From the NCBI GenBank assembly GCA_025667525.1, contig CM046882.1:523182618-523246617 (forward strand): a DNA stretch of 64,000 nt, written 5' to 3'. Positions 35,501 through 46,114 of this stretch are shown one piece after another. Below the pieces are notes generated by a model, which was given only the letters and a program-made list of their open reading frames with translations, did not search any database and was not told the origin of the DNA. This DNA is from Glebionis coronaria (lineage: Eukaryota > Streptophyta > Magnoliopsida > Asterales > Asteraceae). The first letter of the stretch is position 1. Each line of letters starts with the position of its first letter. A program made the position numbers and the translations under genes.

Positions 35501-36698
35501 CCAACAACAAAACCAACATAACATGATGCAACAACAGCTGCAAAGATCCTCAGCTATGATGCTTGCATCAAATCCAATGTCGCATTTAAATGCAATGGGA
35601 CAAAATTCAAACATGCAACAATTGGGTCATATGCTTAATAAATCCCCACTTCAGCTTCAGCTTTTACAGCAGCAGCAACAGCAACAACAGCAACAACAAC
35701 AACAACAGCCTCAAATGCAGAGGAAAATGATGATGGGGCTTGGGAACGTTGGGATGGGAGGAAATACCGGGAATAACATGGTGGGGATTCAAGGGATGGG
35801 GAATGTGATGGGAATGGGCGGCAATCGTGGAATTTCACCACCAATGGCAGGGGCGATATCGGGCATGGGAAATAGTATGGGGCAGAACCAGATTAATATG
35901 AACCAGGCTACGAATATAAGTAATGTGATAAGCCAACAGCTTCGGTCTGGGATGATAACACCAGCTCAAGCTGCTATTATGACTACAAAGCTCAGAATGG
36001 CACAGAACAGAAATATACTAGGAGGGGCCGGTGGGCAATCCGCTAATATTACTGGGTTGGCGGGAGCTAATAGGCAGGTGCTTCCAGGGTCAAGCAATTA
36101 CTCGATGCTGGGTCCCAGTATGAACCGAGGAAACACCATGAACACAATGAACACCATGAACACAATGAATACAATGAACACAATGAACAACATGAATACC
36201 ATGAATAACATGAACATGAATCCGATGCAGCGAACTACTATGGCGCCGCCAAAGTTGATGTCCGGCATGAATGTCCCCGGCATGAATGTCTACATGAACC
36301 AGCAACAACAACAGCAGCAACAACAACTACAACAGCAACAGCAACAGCAGATGAACGTACAACAGCAGCAATTACCGCAACAGCAGCAGCAGTTGTCACA
36401 TCAGCAACAGCAAGAAACAACTTCCCCACTACAGGCAGTTCTTTCGCCACCTCAGCAGCAGGTCGGTTCTCCATCGATGGGAATACCACAGCAACAACAG
36501 GCTAGCCCCCAGCAAATGAGTCAGCGGACTCCAATGAGTCCACAGCTAAGTTCTGGCGCCATTCACCCTCCAATGAGCTCAGGTAATCAAGATGGTGCAT
36601 GTCCTCCTAGCCCACAGCTGAGTTCACAGACAATGGGATCTGTCAGTAGCATGACCAATTCACCAATGGATATGCAGGGTGTCAACAAGAGCAGCTAG
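29557..36698 (+). CDS. PHL: PHYTOCHROME-DEPENDENT LATE-FLOWERING (PHL)-like nuclear coactivator
   Basis: Nuclear Gln-rich protein. The Arabidopsis PHL protein promotes flowering, binds phytochrome B and is related to the Spt20 subunit of SAGA (family knowledge). I assign 12 exons, all GT-AG and all in frame: 29557-29724, 31793-31841, 31927-31991, 32094-32177, 32281-32361, 32450-32617, 32708-32806, 32877-34015, 34106-34326, 34413-34561, 35040-35078, 35172-36698, giving 1262 residues. The N-terminus MRVSFKVSKQGARFHPK is the conserved start. The Spt20-like part spans exons 3-7 (SIERGLLPADFLDDIPCKY, RDYRNCG). LHFLQSERVLQGNGFSLVPK lies in exons 9-10. Exon 12 carries poly-Gln at about residue 920 and again near 1130-1170, and an MNT repeat near 1076. 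Fragments of this gene occur elsewhere in the window. Confidence 0.93.
29770..30725. repeat. Foldback repeats in PHL intron 1
   Basis: Three related inverted-repeat units. 30164-30489 is a palindrome whose arms (TTTTCATTTGTTTT / GAAAACAAATGAAAA; CAAATTACACCATTTCCTTA / GGAAATAGTGTAATTTG) meet at a GC-rich hairpin ACCCGGCCTTCGGCCGGGT (about 30320-30338). 30488-30724 has ends GGGGGTGTTTCTTTCGGTTT and, inverted, GGGGTGTTTGTTTCGGCTTA, with a central AAGTTTATCATATCATAATAAACTT. A related inverted unit at 29880-30163 shares the centre and one end. These are probably hAT-like MITEs inserted into one another. Confidence 0.65.
30907..31486. mobile_element. hAT-like MITE in PHL intron 1
   Basis: Left end GGGGCTGTTTGATAAAAC, right end inverted AGAGGCTGTTTGATTAGC. 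About 580 bp, AT-rich, arms with CATTTAGCACTCAACGATTC / GTACGATTAAGCATTCAGTA similarity. No coding capacity. Confidence 0.6.
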
Positions 36699-36996
36699 CA
36701 CTCTCTTAAGGTTTTTTGGTCTCACATTTGTCATCTAATGTTTTTAGTGTTTTACTGGTTCATGGCCTTTTGACACAACACTCTGTTATGCAAATATCAA
36801 GTTTGTATAACGGAGAATAGTATTTAGAAAGGATGGATGTACATACGCCTGAACCTGGTGACAATCTAATGTTTACATATCAACATTTTATAGTATTAAA
36901 CTTTTAGCATAATGCATCTGGTTCGAACTTTAATAATGGTATATTAATAGCTTTATTATCTTTGTAAGACTGTCTGAAACTAGAGTGCAATGGGGA
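36699..36996 (+). other. PHL 3' UTR and flank
   Basis: No ORF. AT-rich sequence follows the TAG; the transcript end cannot be fixed. Confidence 0.45.
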
Positions 36997-37374
36997 TTAT
37001 TGATCCCAGTATTGACATGGTTGCTGGCGATATCGAGCGTGGTACCCAGTGAGAGCCATGGTAAGTTCGAGTTCCTCTTTTGGCATTTCAAAGGCACTTG
37101 TAACTCCATGAATCCCTTTTGCTGCTAACCCCTAGTCCCTACACAACTGGACGTCCAATCTGCAAATACCAAAATAACAAGGATGACTATAAGAGATCAT
37201 TCGAGACATAACTGCAGTTGTAGGTGAATTACCATAACAGCTTGTCGGCTAAGAGCTAAAGCCTTGAAAATACCTGTTCCTCGCCTTATTCCTCCGTCAA
37301 TGAGAGCTGGTATCTGTCCTTTGAGTGCAAGCACCACCCGCAAACCTGATAAATTTGGAGGGTGCACGACGACC
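36997..37374 (-). pseudogene. Glycolate oxidase / (S)-2-hydroxy-acid oxidase fragment
   Basis: Minus-strand pieces read KGQIPALIDGGIRRGTGIFK with ALALSRQAVM (37250-37345), then IGRPVV followed by a stop (about 37140-37160), then AAKGIHGVTSAFEMPKEEL and LTMALTGYHARYRQQ to TAA at 36997-36999. DGG-RRGTD-VFKALALGA and GRPVV are the FMN-binding C-terminal signature of plant glycolate oxidase, a peroxisomal photorespiration enzyme. The normal C-terminus and the rest of the barrel are missing, and there is a stop and a frameshift. An intron probably separates the two pieces (AG before GTATTTTC/ATTTGCAG), so this is a DNA-level copy. Confidence 0.82.
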
Positions 37375-37816
37375 ACACTGACACCAGAAATGTGGTGTTA
37401 TTGAGGGGGAGATATATTTTCGGTGAGGTAGAAAGGTGTTATTGGGGTGAGATGTTTTTGGTGAGGTGAACACTTTTTCTTATAACACCACATGATGTCA
37501 CGAAGAGCATTAGTTACCATGGGTATGGGAAAAGTGTTGTTACATCAACAATTTTTTCTCATAACACCAAAATACCTCATAACACAAAAAACACTCTTTT
37601 CTCATAACATCACATTTTTGGTGCCATCAAATACTCAAACTTTCGGCATTTTTTCATAACACAAGAAAAATACCCGAAAACACGAATGGTGATGTGGGTC
37701 TTGTGCCTATCATTTGGCGTTTTCCGAGATCATTTAGTGTGGTGGCGGTGGCTCAACACTCGAAAACGCGAGGTGCGATATGAGGCTCTTGGCATCAAGT
37801 GACGTTTTCGGGGATG
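37375..37816. other. Repeat-like spacer
   Basis: Imperfect repeats of GTGTTATTGAGG / GTGTTATTGGGG and inverted CTCATAACACC occur at 37395-37640, suggesting a degenerate MITE. No gene. Confidence 0.4.
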
Positions 37817-37824
37817 GCTCCAGC

Positions 37825-38422
37825 CAGGGACGGAGGTATGTATGTTGTAGGGTGGGCCAAGGCCAACCCAAAAGTTGCAGCAATGTTCACATATATTCAA
37901 TATTTTCATGCACAATTAAAAACTTAATTTCTTTTGATGTATTTGGCCCACCCTGGCCCAACGAGGAAAAACATATTATTGTAGTAAAACTTGATCTATA
38001 TTGAAGTTTAAAGAAAAAGTTATTTGATTTTAGTTAGTTTAGTGTGACACATCATGTGTCATTAACTCATTAATAAAAAAAAAAAATGTGTCATCGAAAC
38101 TTTTTTTACTTATTAGTCTTTCATTGATTGTCATCAAGTTTACTTTAAGCATATACATTTAAAGCATCAAATTTATTTCACCTCCTTTAGATTGAACTTC
38201 TACAACAAGAAAGAAAGTAAAAATTTAGAACTTGAATGTTCAGTCTCATTCAACAATCATAGTAGTTATTATGATCTCTCTTAGTTTTACTGTAAAAATC
38301 GTGCAAATGGTTTTAGAGTTATCTAGCTGCAACGATTAGGATATAAGTTATTTTTTACAGTTTCGTTAACTGGTACGTTACTATTTGGCCAACCCAAAAC
38401 TAAAATCCTAGCTCCGTCACTG
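37825..38422. mobile_element. hAT-like non-autonomous element
   Basis: Ends CAGGGACGGAGGTATGTATG and, inverted, CAGTGACGGAGCTAGGATTT. The 8-bp duplication GCTCCAGC (37817-37824) / ACTCCAGC (38423-38430) matches at seven of eight positions. Subterminal GGGTGGGCCAAGGCCAACCC pairs with GGCCAACCCAAAAC. No ORF of note. It shares the CAG.G.CGGA end style with the element in UBP1 intron 10. Confidence 0.82.
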
Positions 38423-38430
38423 ACTCCAGC

Positions 38431-39104
38431 CATGGCTCAGGGTACCCATTGCTTTTGGAAGATTCAGAAGACATCTTTAACATTGGAAGCGACTTTATTT
38501 TATACTTGTTAAAAACATTTTAAGTAACTCCGTATGTTGAAATGATTGTTAGTCTTAAAATATGAGTGTCATTTACATTAGAACTAAATAGCTAAACACG
38601 TAAAGACTAGATTAGACTTCGGTGTAACTTTGTTTGGACTATAATACCCTCTTCATACTTCTAAATTTCTAATACACACATCTTTCCACCTTCCGTCTTT
38701 TTCTCGCTATAAGTGACTTCCTTTTTGATCTTCGGATCGATTCAAGTTAGTGAAATCTTATAACACTCAATTTATTTGACTTTTTGCATCAAAATTTTAT
38801 TGCGCGATAATAAGTTAAATTTTTTGTGCATCCAAATTTTTTTTTGCGCTTTAAACAAACGTATATAAACTCAAAATTAGAAAACAAAAATTTCAATTCA
38901 CAACTTCTTTAACATACCCTGTTTTCAGTTTTCAGAATGTTTTGATATTTTTTTTTCAAAGAAAATTATTTCTTAATTGTCTTTTAATTTTATCTTTACT
39001 ACATTGCATTATGGTTTTTAGTTGAATAAATTTGACATTTATAAGTTCAGATTAGATATATTTACCTTTTGTAATAATCAATTTAAAGAATAAAAAAGAA
39101 AACA
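38431..39104. other. AT-rich spacer, nothing recognised
   Basis: No ORF above 60 codons, no terminal repeats or RNA signatures seen. Confidence 0.4.
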
Positions 39105-39482
39105 TGTAATGTGCCCGAACCCGAACCCGAAATAGCTTATTCGGGTTCAAAAACATATTCGGGTTGATTCGAATTGACTCGAGTTCTAATTAGCCTCGAG
39201 TTCGGGTTTATATTTTTTAGCCTTGACCCGACTTGACCCGAACCCGACCAACCCGATTTGACCCGAGTTTTTTTACCACATTTTACCTGTAAATATACTT
39301 AAATAAGTCAATTTTTAATTTTTTTACTTATACTCGGGTTGATCCGAACCCGAGTTGACCCGACCCGAATTGGCCTGAACCCGACTGACCCGAGTTCTAA
39401 TTAGGCTCGGGTTCGGGTTTGATTTTTTTGAGCTCTGACCCGACTTGACCCGAACCCGGTTGACCCAACCCGATTCCCACCC
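39105..39482. repeat. ACCCGA-rich simple repeat region
   Basis: Irregular repeats of ACCCGAACCCGA, CGGGTT and TTGACCCGAAC in both orientations. Low-complexity sequence of this kind is common in plant intergenic DNA; no gene. Confidence 0.65.
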
Positions 39483-39566
39483 CTAGTACTAGTACGTACA
39501 CAAAACGCGTCAAAACCACATAGTACGTACACAAAACGCGTCAAAACCACAGAAATTGTAAAAAAG

Positions 39567-39650
39567 ATGTCGGCTAACGGAGAAGACAAGAAACCTGCTG
39601 CTGCTGACACTGTTCACATCAATCTCAAAGACACAAGACAGGTTCCTTAG
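39567..39650 (+). pseudogene. SUMO first-exon fragment
   Basis: ATG at 39567 opens MSANGEDKKP...DTVHINLK, the N-terminus of plant SUMO (Arabidopsis SUMO1 starts MSANQEEDKKP and has AHINLKVKGQDG). Four residues later (DTRQ, with CAG|GT at 39640-39642 where SUMO exon 1 would end at VKGQ|) the sequence enters the end of the Mutator-like element and stops at TAG 39648-39650. No beta-grasp core, no C-terminal GG, and no second SUMO exon anywhere in the window. A 21-bp duplication of ACACAAAACGCGTCAAAACC lies just upstream. Confidence 0.8.
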
Positions 39651-39841
39651 CCAAAAGTTCAACATAGTCCCACTTTTTAGCAAAGTTCCAATGGACACAT
39701 CTTAGCCATTCATTTTAATTACATCCAACGGTCCAGATTAAATGAATAAAAAAAACCATATACCCACTTAACCCTTATTTTACCACTAGACAGAACCTGT
39801 TAAGGCGCCCGTTCCCTTAACCCTTATTTTACACACACTTC

Positions 39842-39998
39842 ACTCCCAATCATCTCCGCCGCCACCACCACCCCCAATCATCTCCGCCGGCACCACCACC
39901 ACCCCCAATCATCTCCAATCGATCTCCGATATCTCCGCCGCCACCACCACCACCTCCAATCATCTCCGCCACCCCCAATCACTCTCCAATCGATCTCC
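39842..39998. repeat. Left subterminal minisatellite of the Mutator-like element
   Basis: Tandem units of CAATCATCTCCGCCGCCACC-type sequence with ATCGATCTCCGATA variants. Its position mirrors the minisatellite at the right end. Confidence 0.7.
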
Positions 39999-40756
39999 GA
40001 TAACGATTTAAACACCATTTCCGATTGAAACCCTAAAAATCGATCAGAGATGGCTTCTATTCCTAAAGATGGCGGCTTGGCTCCTGGTAATCGATTTTAT
40101 ATTGCTTTAAACTCCATTTCCGATTGAAACCCTAAGACTTTTCATTTTTATTTTTAATTGTTTTATGCTTATTTTTTAGTTTATATTGCTTATTTTTATG
40201 CTAATTTATAGTTTTTGTGCTTTTTTTAAAGATTTTTAGGCTTATTTTTGTTATTAATAGCTTTAATTTACTGGTTGTTAATTAGGCTTATTTTTATGAT
40301 TTTAGGCTTATTTTTATGCTTATTTTTGTTTGTATGCTTTTTTTAAAAGATTTTTAGGCTTATTTATGCTTATTGGTGATGAGAAGAGGTGACTTGTGTA
40401 GAATGGTCCCTAGAATTGGTTTAGCCATAGCGGTTATCGATTTTATTGTTTTGGCTAGAAGTATGGGTTGTAATCTGAGATGTATGATAGTTTGTTCAAT
40501 ATTTTCTTGGCGTTTTTGTTCATAGAAATCAGTAGCCAGAACGATTTGGAGTTAAATGCGCGCCATGCCTAATTTGGAAGCAGTTTTCGAGGAATATTTC
40601 AGCACAATCGAACACCAAATACTTCAAATATGATTCTTAAACTTTTTGTTACTCTTTGACATGTGATTAACAAATTAATCTAGTCACGCAGATGTATCAT
40701 TTATGTCATTAGCCCTTGTTAAAACATAGAATGAGAGTATTTGTATATATAGAATA

Positions 40757-41127
40757 ACATGAGTGGCGACACTAGACAGAACCTGACTGAAAACGCGCAT
40801 TTTTCACGAATTCCAGCTGAAAACTGGATACTTGTGCTGCAAAAAGAGTTCAAATTCAAATACAAACGATTTTTATTTATTATTGAACAACAATGTGTAT
40901 TAGAATCCTTCTAGTAAGATAAAAAAATATCTACTTCACTACGAACAGAACCTGACTGAACCTTCTAGTAAGATAAAAAAATAACATGAGTGGCGACACT
41001 AGACAGAACCTGACTGAAAATGCGCATTTTTCGCGAATGCCAGCTGAAAACTGGATACTTGTGCTGCAAAAGAGTTCAAATTCAAATACAAACGATTTTT
41101 ATTTATTATTGAACAACAATGTGTATC
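40757..41127 (+). repeat. Direct repeat of about 140 bp in ULP-like intron 1
   Basis: A unit from ACATGAGTGGCGACACTAGA to ATTGAACAACAATGTGTAT occurs at 40757-40893 and 40984-41126 with a handful of differences. A partial third piece (AGAACCTGACTGAACCTTCT) lies between. Confidence 0.85.
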
Positions 41128-41200
41128 AATAGGTCACTTTCACCATGCTTATCATCGTTGTTCGGTTTATGTAATTTTTTAGATAGTTGTGTATTTGTTT

Positions 41201-41360
41201 TCATCATGAATCATGCATGATTCATGAAGAATGATGCATGATTCATGAAGAATCATGCATGATTCATGAAGAATCATGCATGATTCTTCATGAATCATGT
41301 TTGTTAAATCATGCATGATTTATGTTAAATCATGCATGATTTATGTTAAATCATGCATAT
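41201..41360. repeat. Palindrome array 1 (ULP-like intron 1)
   Basis: Tandem palindromes of the type AATCATGCATGATT with spacer GAAGA (period 21) followed by units with a TTATGTTAA spacer. About six full units. It ends some 60 bases before the exon 2 acceptor. Confidence 0.9.
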
Positions 41361-42948
41361 GTTTTTTTGTATTTGTAACTTTTTAGTACTTAACTGATTG
41401 TGTTGTTACTTTTTGCAGTTCATCGTAATACGAACAAGCGTCAGAAATCTTTAGGTCATAAAGGATCTGTCTCACCTCCTCTCGTTGAAAAAAAAACAAG
41501 AACTAGTGCAATGCCAAAGTCGAAAGCTCCTTCACAAAAGTCTAGTGCTGCTATTAAAAAAGAACCATCTGCTATTAAAAAAGAAGCTACTGTTAAGAAG
41601 GAACCAGTTGGGAAGAGGAAGAGATCTACTGATTTTGTAGATAGTATAGTGTCGGAGGTTGTGAGTGACTACAAAGAGGAGTCAGATGACGATGATGAAA
41701 ATGACGATGCAGTTAAGAAAGAGCCTGGGGTAAAAAAGTTCCCCGAAAAGTGAAGGTTGAAAAGCAGGAATCTGATGAGGACAATGTCAAAGATGAAATT
41801 GACGAGGAAGATGAAGAGGGTGTTAAGAAACCTAGGAAGAAGCATAAGAAAACTTCTGAAGGTGGAGAGGTTGTCTTGAGTGAAAGAGATAAGTATCTAC
41901 TCAAGTTTCCAATTATAAAATCTAGGACAGTGCCTACTTCTTTCTTCGTAGCAATTCGAGATAGCAGGGTGGACATTGATAAGTTTTTGGGAAGTATTGG
42001 GTTTTCTTCATTTCGTTCCATTAAAATAGATACCTTACCTGGGCGTTTAGGGAGGTTTGCTGTTAGAGCATTTGATAAGGAGAGCTATCATTTTAAGCTT
42101 TTAAACGGGTCTTCGATTCTTGTAACTCCTCAAAAGATTAAGGATATTTTAGGACTTACCATTGGTGGAACTTCTTTATATGATCTACCTGAGAGAGCTT
42201 TAGATGACCCGTTTGTGTTGTTGTGGTTAAAACAGTTTGATAAACCATGGAAACTACTTCGTGCTTCTGATATTCAAGAGAAACTTAATGAAGCAACAGA
42301 AGTTGACTTGATGTATAAAGTCAATTTTCTTACTCTATTTTATGTTGGGTTGTGTACAGCTTACACAATGAAAGCAACACCTGATCTAACTATTGTTCGG
42401 CGTATTCGTGATGGTACGGATATTGCTGGAATTGATTGGTGTGAGTTCTTATACAAGTGTCTTGGAAATAGCATAGAACCGAATACTTTGGCTGGTTTTT
42501 ACATTGGGCCGTTGTGTTTTTTAATTGTAAGTGTGTGTATATATACATTTTTACGTTTTTTTTTGTGTTTTTTTATTTTATGTTTATATTGTTTATAACT
42601 TTTAACAAGAAATAATTTTTATTTTCCTAACAGCTGCTGTATTTGGATTCAACAAAATTTGATCGTTATCCTGTTCTTCGGTCTAGACCTGCTATATTGA
42701 ATTGGAATACAACAAACATGCATCGCAGGCAGGATTTAGAGGTGCAAGATAAAGTTATTGGGGTGTTGGAGTGGCAGCCAGAATGGACTGCGTCCGAAGA
42801 AAAACAAAGTGAAGGTTTTTTTTGATGTGGGTAAACAAAGTGAAGAAAAACATAGTGGTTTTTCCGGTAAACAGGTGTGTTGTCGTATCTTTTTACGGTT
42901 TTTATTGTTTTTTCAATTATTTTTGTATCATATACAATAATTTGAGTT

Positions 42949-43036
42949 TGCATGATTCAACTGAATCATGCATGATTCAACTGAATCATGCATGATTCAA
43001 CTGAATCATGAATTTTTCTACATGAATCAAGCATGA
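42949..43036. repeat. Palindrome array 2 (ULP-like intron 3)
   Basis: Units TGATTCAACTGAATCATGCA, period 20, the shortest seen. Ends about 20 bases before the next exon acceptor. Confidence 0.9.
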
Positions 43037-44132
43037 TTTATATATTTCATTTTTGTAGGCCTTTTGCACAAAGATCAATGAAAAGCTTTCAAGCATTGCC
43101 AAAGACAAGGCCGAACTTGTATGCTTTTTAAGAGATGCGAACAATGAATTTCCAAATGATGAGAACATTCATCAATTGATTGAGAAATATGAGGGACTTT
43201 TTAAGGATACTGTTTCGTTTCAAGGTGAACCTACTCATATTGATGATTTCAATGCTTCCCCTGACGAGAATGTTGATTTAAACAAGCCAAAAGAGTCGGA
43301 TGCAAAGGAGTTACCTACAAAGGACATTGAGCCCGGGAACGAAGCAACATCAGACGAAGCAGCAGATGAAGGAGCAGACGAAGCAGCAGTCGATGATGTT
43401 GAAGAAACTTACACACAGTGGCTTGAAAGAAATATTCATTGGGTTGGAGAGGTGATTGATCTGCTTTCAAATGCATTTTATGACGTATATTTTTAACTTT
43501 TCCTCATGAGTTGTATAATGATATGTTCATATGTATGTTTATAATTAAATTTTTTGAACTTTTTGCAGGAAAATTTGTTTAATATGATTATGAATGAACC
43601 TACTAACGTTTCGCCTCCCAAGACACCTCCACGAGTTTCTACTCGTTCATCTCCCAAGAAAAAAGTTAGGATGCCATCTTCTGTGTTGTCATCTCCTTTT
43701 ATGAATAAGAGAACTGAAGTTGGTCCTGATCTAAAGAGGCTTGAGTTTATGCTGGGGAATAGTTTGTTCGCTATGCAAGGCGATAGATAGTAAGTTCTCT
43801 ATTTCAGTTTTTGCTTTCGATTTGTAGTTAAAGAATGACGTATCCTAATTTGTTTGTTATTTCTAACTGTAGTGAAACTGTTTTCCAAACTAATTCGGGT
43901 TATGAGCAAAAATCTGTACGAGTGAGCATAGAGACATTGACACCTGGATTATGGTTAGACTACAATGTTATTAATAGTTGGAGTGCATTGTTGAACCTGG
44001 AGGAGCGGGCTACATTGTTGAAGCTGGTGGAAGCTGGTAAAGTTAATGAGCGGTTAAGAAGGCTTTTTTTTACAACTGGCTGTATTGTAAGTTTCTATTC
44101 ACATGTAGCGATGTTTTTTTTTCATTCTGTAA

Positions 44133-44221
44133 ATCATGCATGATTCATCTTGAATCATGCATGATTCATCATGAATCATGCATGATTCATCTTGAATCAT
44201 GCATGATTCATCTTGAATCCT
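44133..44221. repeat. Palindrome array 3 (ULP-like intron 6)
   Basis: Four units TGATTCATCTTGAATCATGCA or with ATCATG spacer, period 21, filling most of a 166-base intron. Confidence 0.9.
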
Positions 44222-45418
44222 CTCTAGTTTTGTTTCGCTTGTCTGTAAACAGCCAGAATGAACTATTAAAAGTACTCTTGATCCAGATGGACAGTGGAAA
44301 GTCTTTTCAGATGCCATTTCAACTCAATTGCAGCATGATGAGGATGCACTTCGCCTCTCAGATGTTGATTTGGTGTTTTTTCCTATTTGTGCTTCTAGAC
44401 ACTTTTATGTTGTTGTTTTCAACTTGGAGAATCCGTCAATGTTAATCATTGATAACATTTATGCTGGACCATATTCCTATACTTCAAGATACAAAGCAGC
44501 TTGTGATCCTTTGGTAAGTTTAAAATCATTTTTGTTTATTAATGTATTGAGTTTTATTAATGTATCGAGTTTTATTAATGTGTATTGAGTTTTGTGATCC
44601 TTGTATCTTTTATTGACTTTTATATTGTTTCTCTTTTACAATTTTTTTGTAGAAAAAGTTTTTTATCAGGCATCTAAAAGAGCATGGACATGACAAACTA
44701 TCGGCCATGATGAAAGTCAAAGCACGCATTCTACGTTTGAATTGGAGTACAGAGAGTAACTATGAAGATTGCGGAATATTTACTATGATCCATATGGAAT
44801 CTTACACTGGTAATCCTGTTGATTGGGATGTTGGGTTCGATGAAGAATCAAAGGAACAACGCTCACAGTTGTTATGTATGAGGTATAGGATTTCTACCAA
44901 GCTTTTGTTGCATGATTTTAACATTCATAAACAGAAGATGTTTGAGTTGGCCTTCAAGTTTGAGACTGAGAATGAACACCAGAAAAGGGTTGATATTATT
45001 CAAGAGGCAATCAAAAACAGGAATGAGCGTGATCCACCGAAGACTATGCCTGGCCAAGAAGATCCGTCAGAAGGGAAGGATGTTAAAGCTGCAGAAGGAA
45101 AGGAGGAGGTTGGGAAGGAGGTTAAAGTTGCAGAAGGGAAGGAGGTTCGGAAGGATGTTAAAGTTGCAAAATCGAAAGATTTTCATATGACATATGCTGG
45201 TGCTAAAAAAATGATGTTTGATTGTAGTTTGTTAAACTTTTGTTCGTAAAATGGATGGTAGTTTTATGAGAAGGGTTTTTTATGTTATATTCTGGTGTAA
45301 TATGTTGGTAATCTTTTGTTGGTAAAACTGATGGTACTTTTATGTAAATATTGGATGTTATCTTTTAACTGTTACATGACTGTCTTTTTTATGTTTTTTT
45401 ACTGTTATGTAACTGTTT

Positions 45419-45578
45419 GCATGATTCATCCATGAATCATGCATGATTCATCCATGAATCATGCATGATTCATCCATGAATCATGCATGATTCATAGATG
45501 AATCATGCATGATTCATCTATGAATCATGCATGATTCATCTATGAATCATGCATGATTTCATCTATGAATCATGCACA
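45419..45578. repeat. Palindrome array 4 (between the convergent genes)
   Basis: Seven or so units with spacer ATCCATG, ATAGATG or ATCTATG, period 22, just after the ULP-like stop codon. Confidence 0.9.
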
Positions 45579-45589
45579 CATTTTAACCA

Positions 45590-45836
45590 AATTAAGGAAG
45601 AAATATAAGAATAATTATAAGTGTACTACAAAAACAATTCAAGGACCACCCGCACCCACTTGTTCCTGTTTGTAGCAGTAGTTACCTTGCTAACTCACAT
45701 GCATGATTTTTGGATGAAGAAATCTAAGAATAATTATAAGTGAACTACAAAAACAATTCAAGGACCACCCGCACCACTTGTTCCTGTTTGTAGCAGTAGT
45801 TACCTTGCTGACTCACATGCATGATTTTTGGATGAG
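45590..45836. repeat. Duplicated copies of the transposase 3' end
   Basis: AGAATAATTATAAGTG.ACTACAAAAACAATTCAAGG...ACATGCATGATTTTTGGATGA occurs at 45600-45713 and 45720-45835. The first part recurs a third time at the FAR1-type gene's own end (46216-46262). Both copies end in CATGCATGATT, half of the palindrome. Confidence 0.8.
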
Positions 45837-45837
45837 G

Positions 45838-46114
45838 TGATGATTCCTTATGAATCATGCATGATTCACTGATGAATCATGCATGATTCCTTATGAATCA
45901 TGCATGATTCACTGATGAATCATGCATGATTCATTATGAATCATGCATGATTCATTCTAAATCATTCATGATTCATTCTGAATTTCATTATGAATCATGC
46001 ATGATTCATTATGAATCATGCATGATTCAAAATGAATCATGCATGATTCAAAATGAATCATGCATGACTCAAAATGAATCATGCATGATCCAAAATGAAT
46101 CATGCATGATTTTC
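45838..46114. repeat. Palindrome array 5 (between the convergent genes)
   Basis: About a dozen units in sub-blocks with different spacers: CTGATG/CTTATG alternating (period 21-22), then ATTATG, then AAAATG (period 21). Confidence 0.9.

Larger units (their letters stand above)
40050..45249 (+). pseudogene. Ulp1-like C48 cysteine protease gene of the Mutator-like element
   Basis: Predicted exons: 40050-40086, 41419-42526, 42634 to about 42878, 43059 to about 43483, 43569-43789, 43873-44086, 44253-44513, 44653-45249. The N-terminal part is very Lys/Glu-rich with KKEP repeats. The middle is the domain typical of ULP-bearing transposons (LLNGSSILVTPQKIKDILGL). The C-terminal peptidase C48 domain shows the triad: His in ASRHFYVVVF, Asp in MLIIDNIYAG, Cys in NYEDCGIFTM. 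Related proteases remove SUMO from proteins. Breaks: a missing base near 41738 (GTAAAAAAGTTCC), one T too many at 42816-42823, and an in-frame TGA at 44259-44261. The ATG at 40050 is chosen because its exon joins in frame to 41419. Confidence 0.83.

Noticed and set aside
35635..36489. Long minus-strand ORFs opposite PHL exon 12
   Set aside because: Translations are Val/Ala/Leu/His runs mirrored from poly-Gln and MNT codons; they are shadows of the plus-strand gene.
39105..39482. Telomere-like array
   Set aside because: Words are ACCCGA with irregular spacing in both orientations, not the plant CCCTAAA repeat.
44099..44317. 72-codon minus-strand ORF over array 3
   Set aside because: Consists of array translation (repeated QDESCMI) plus antisense of a ULP-like exon.
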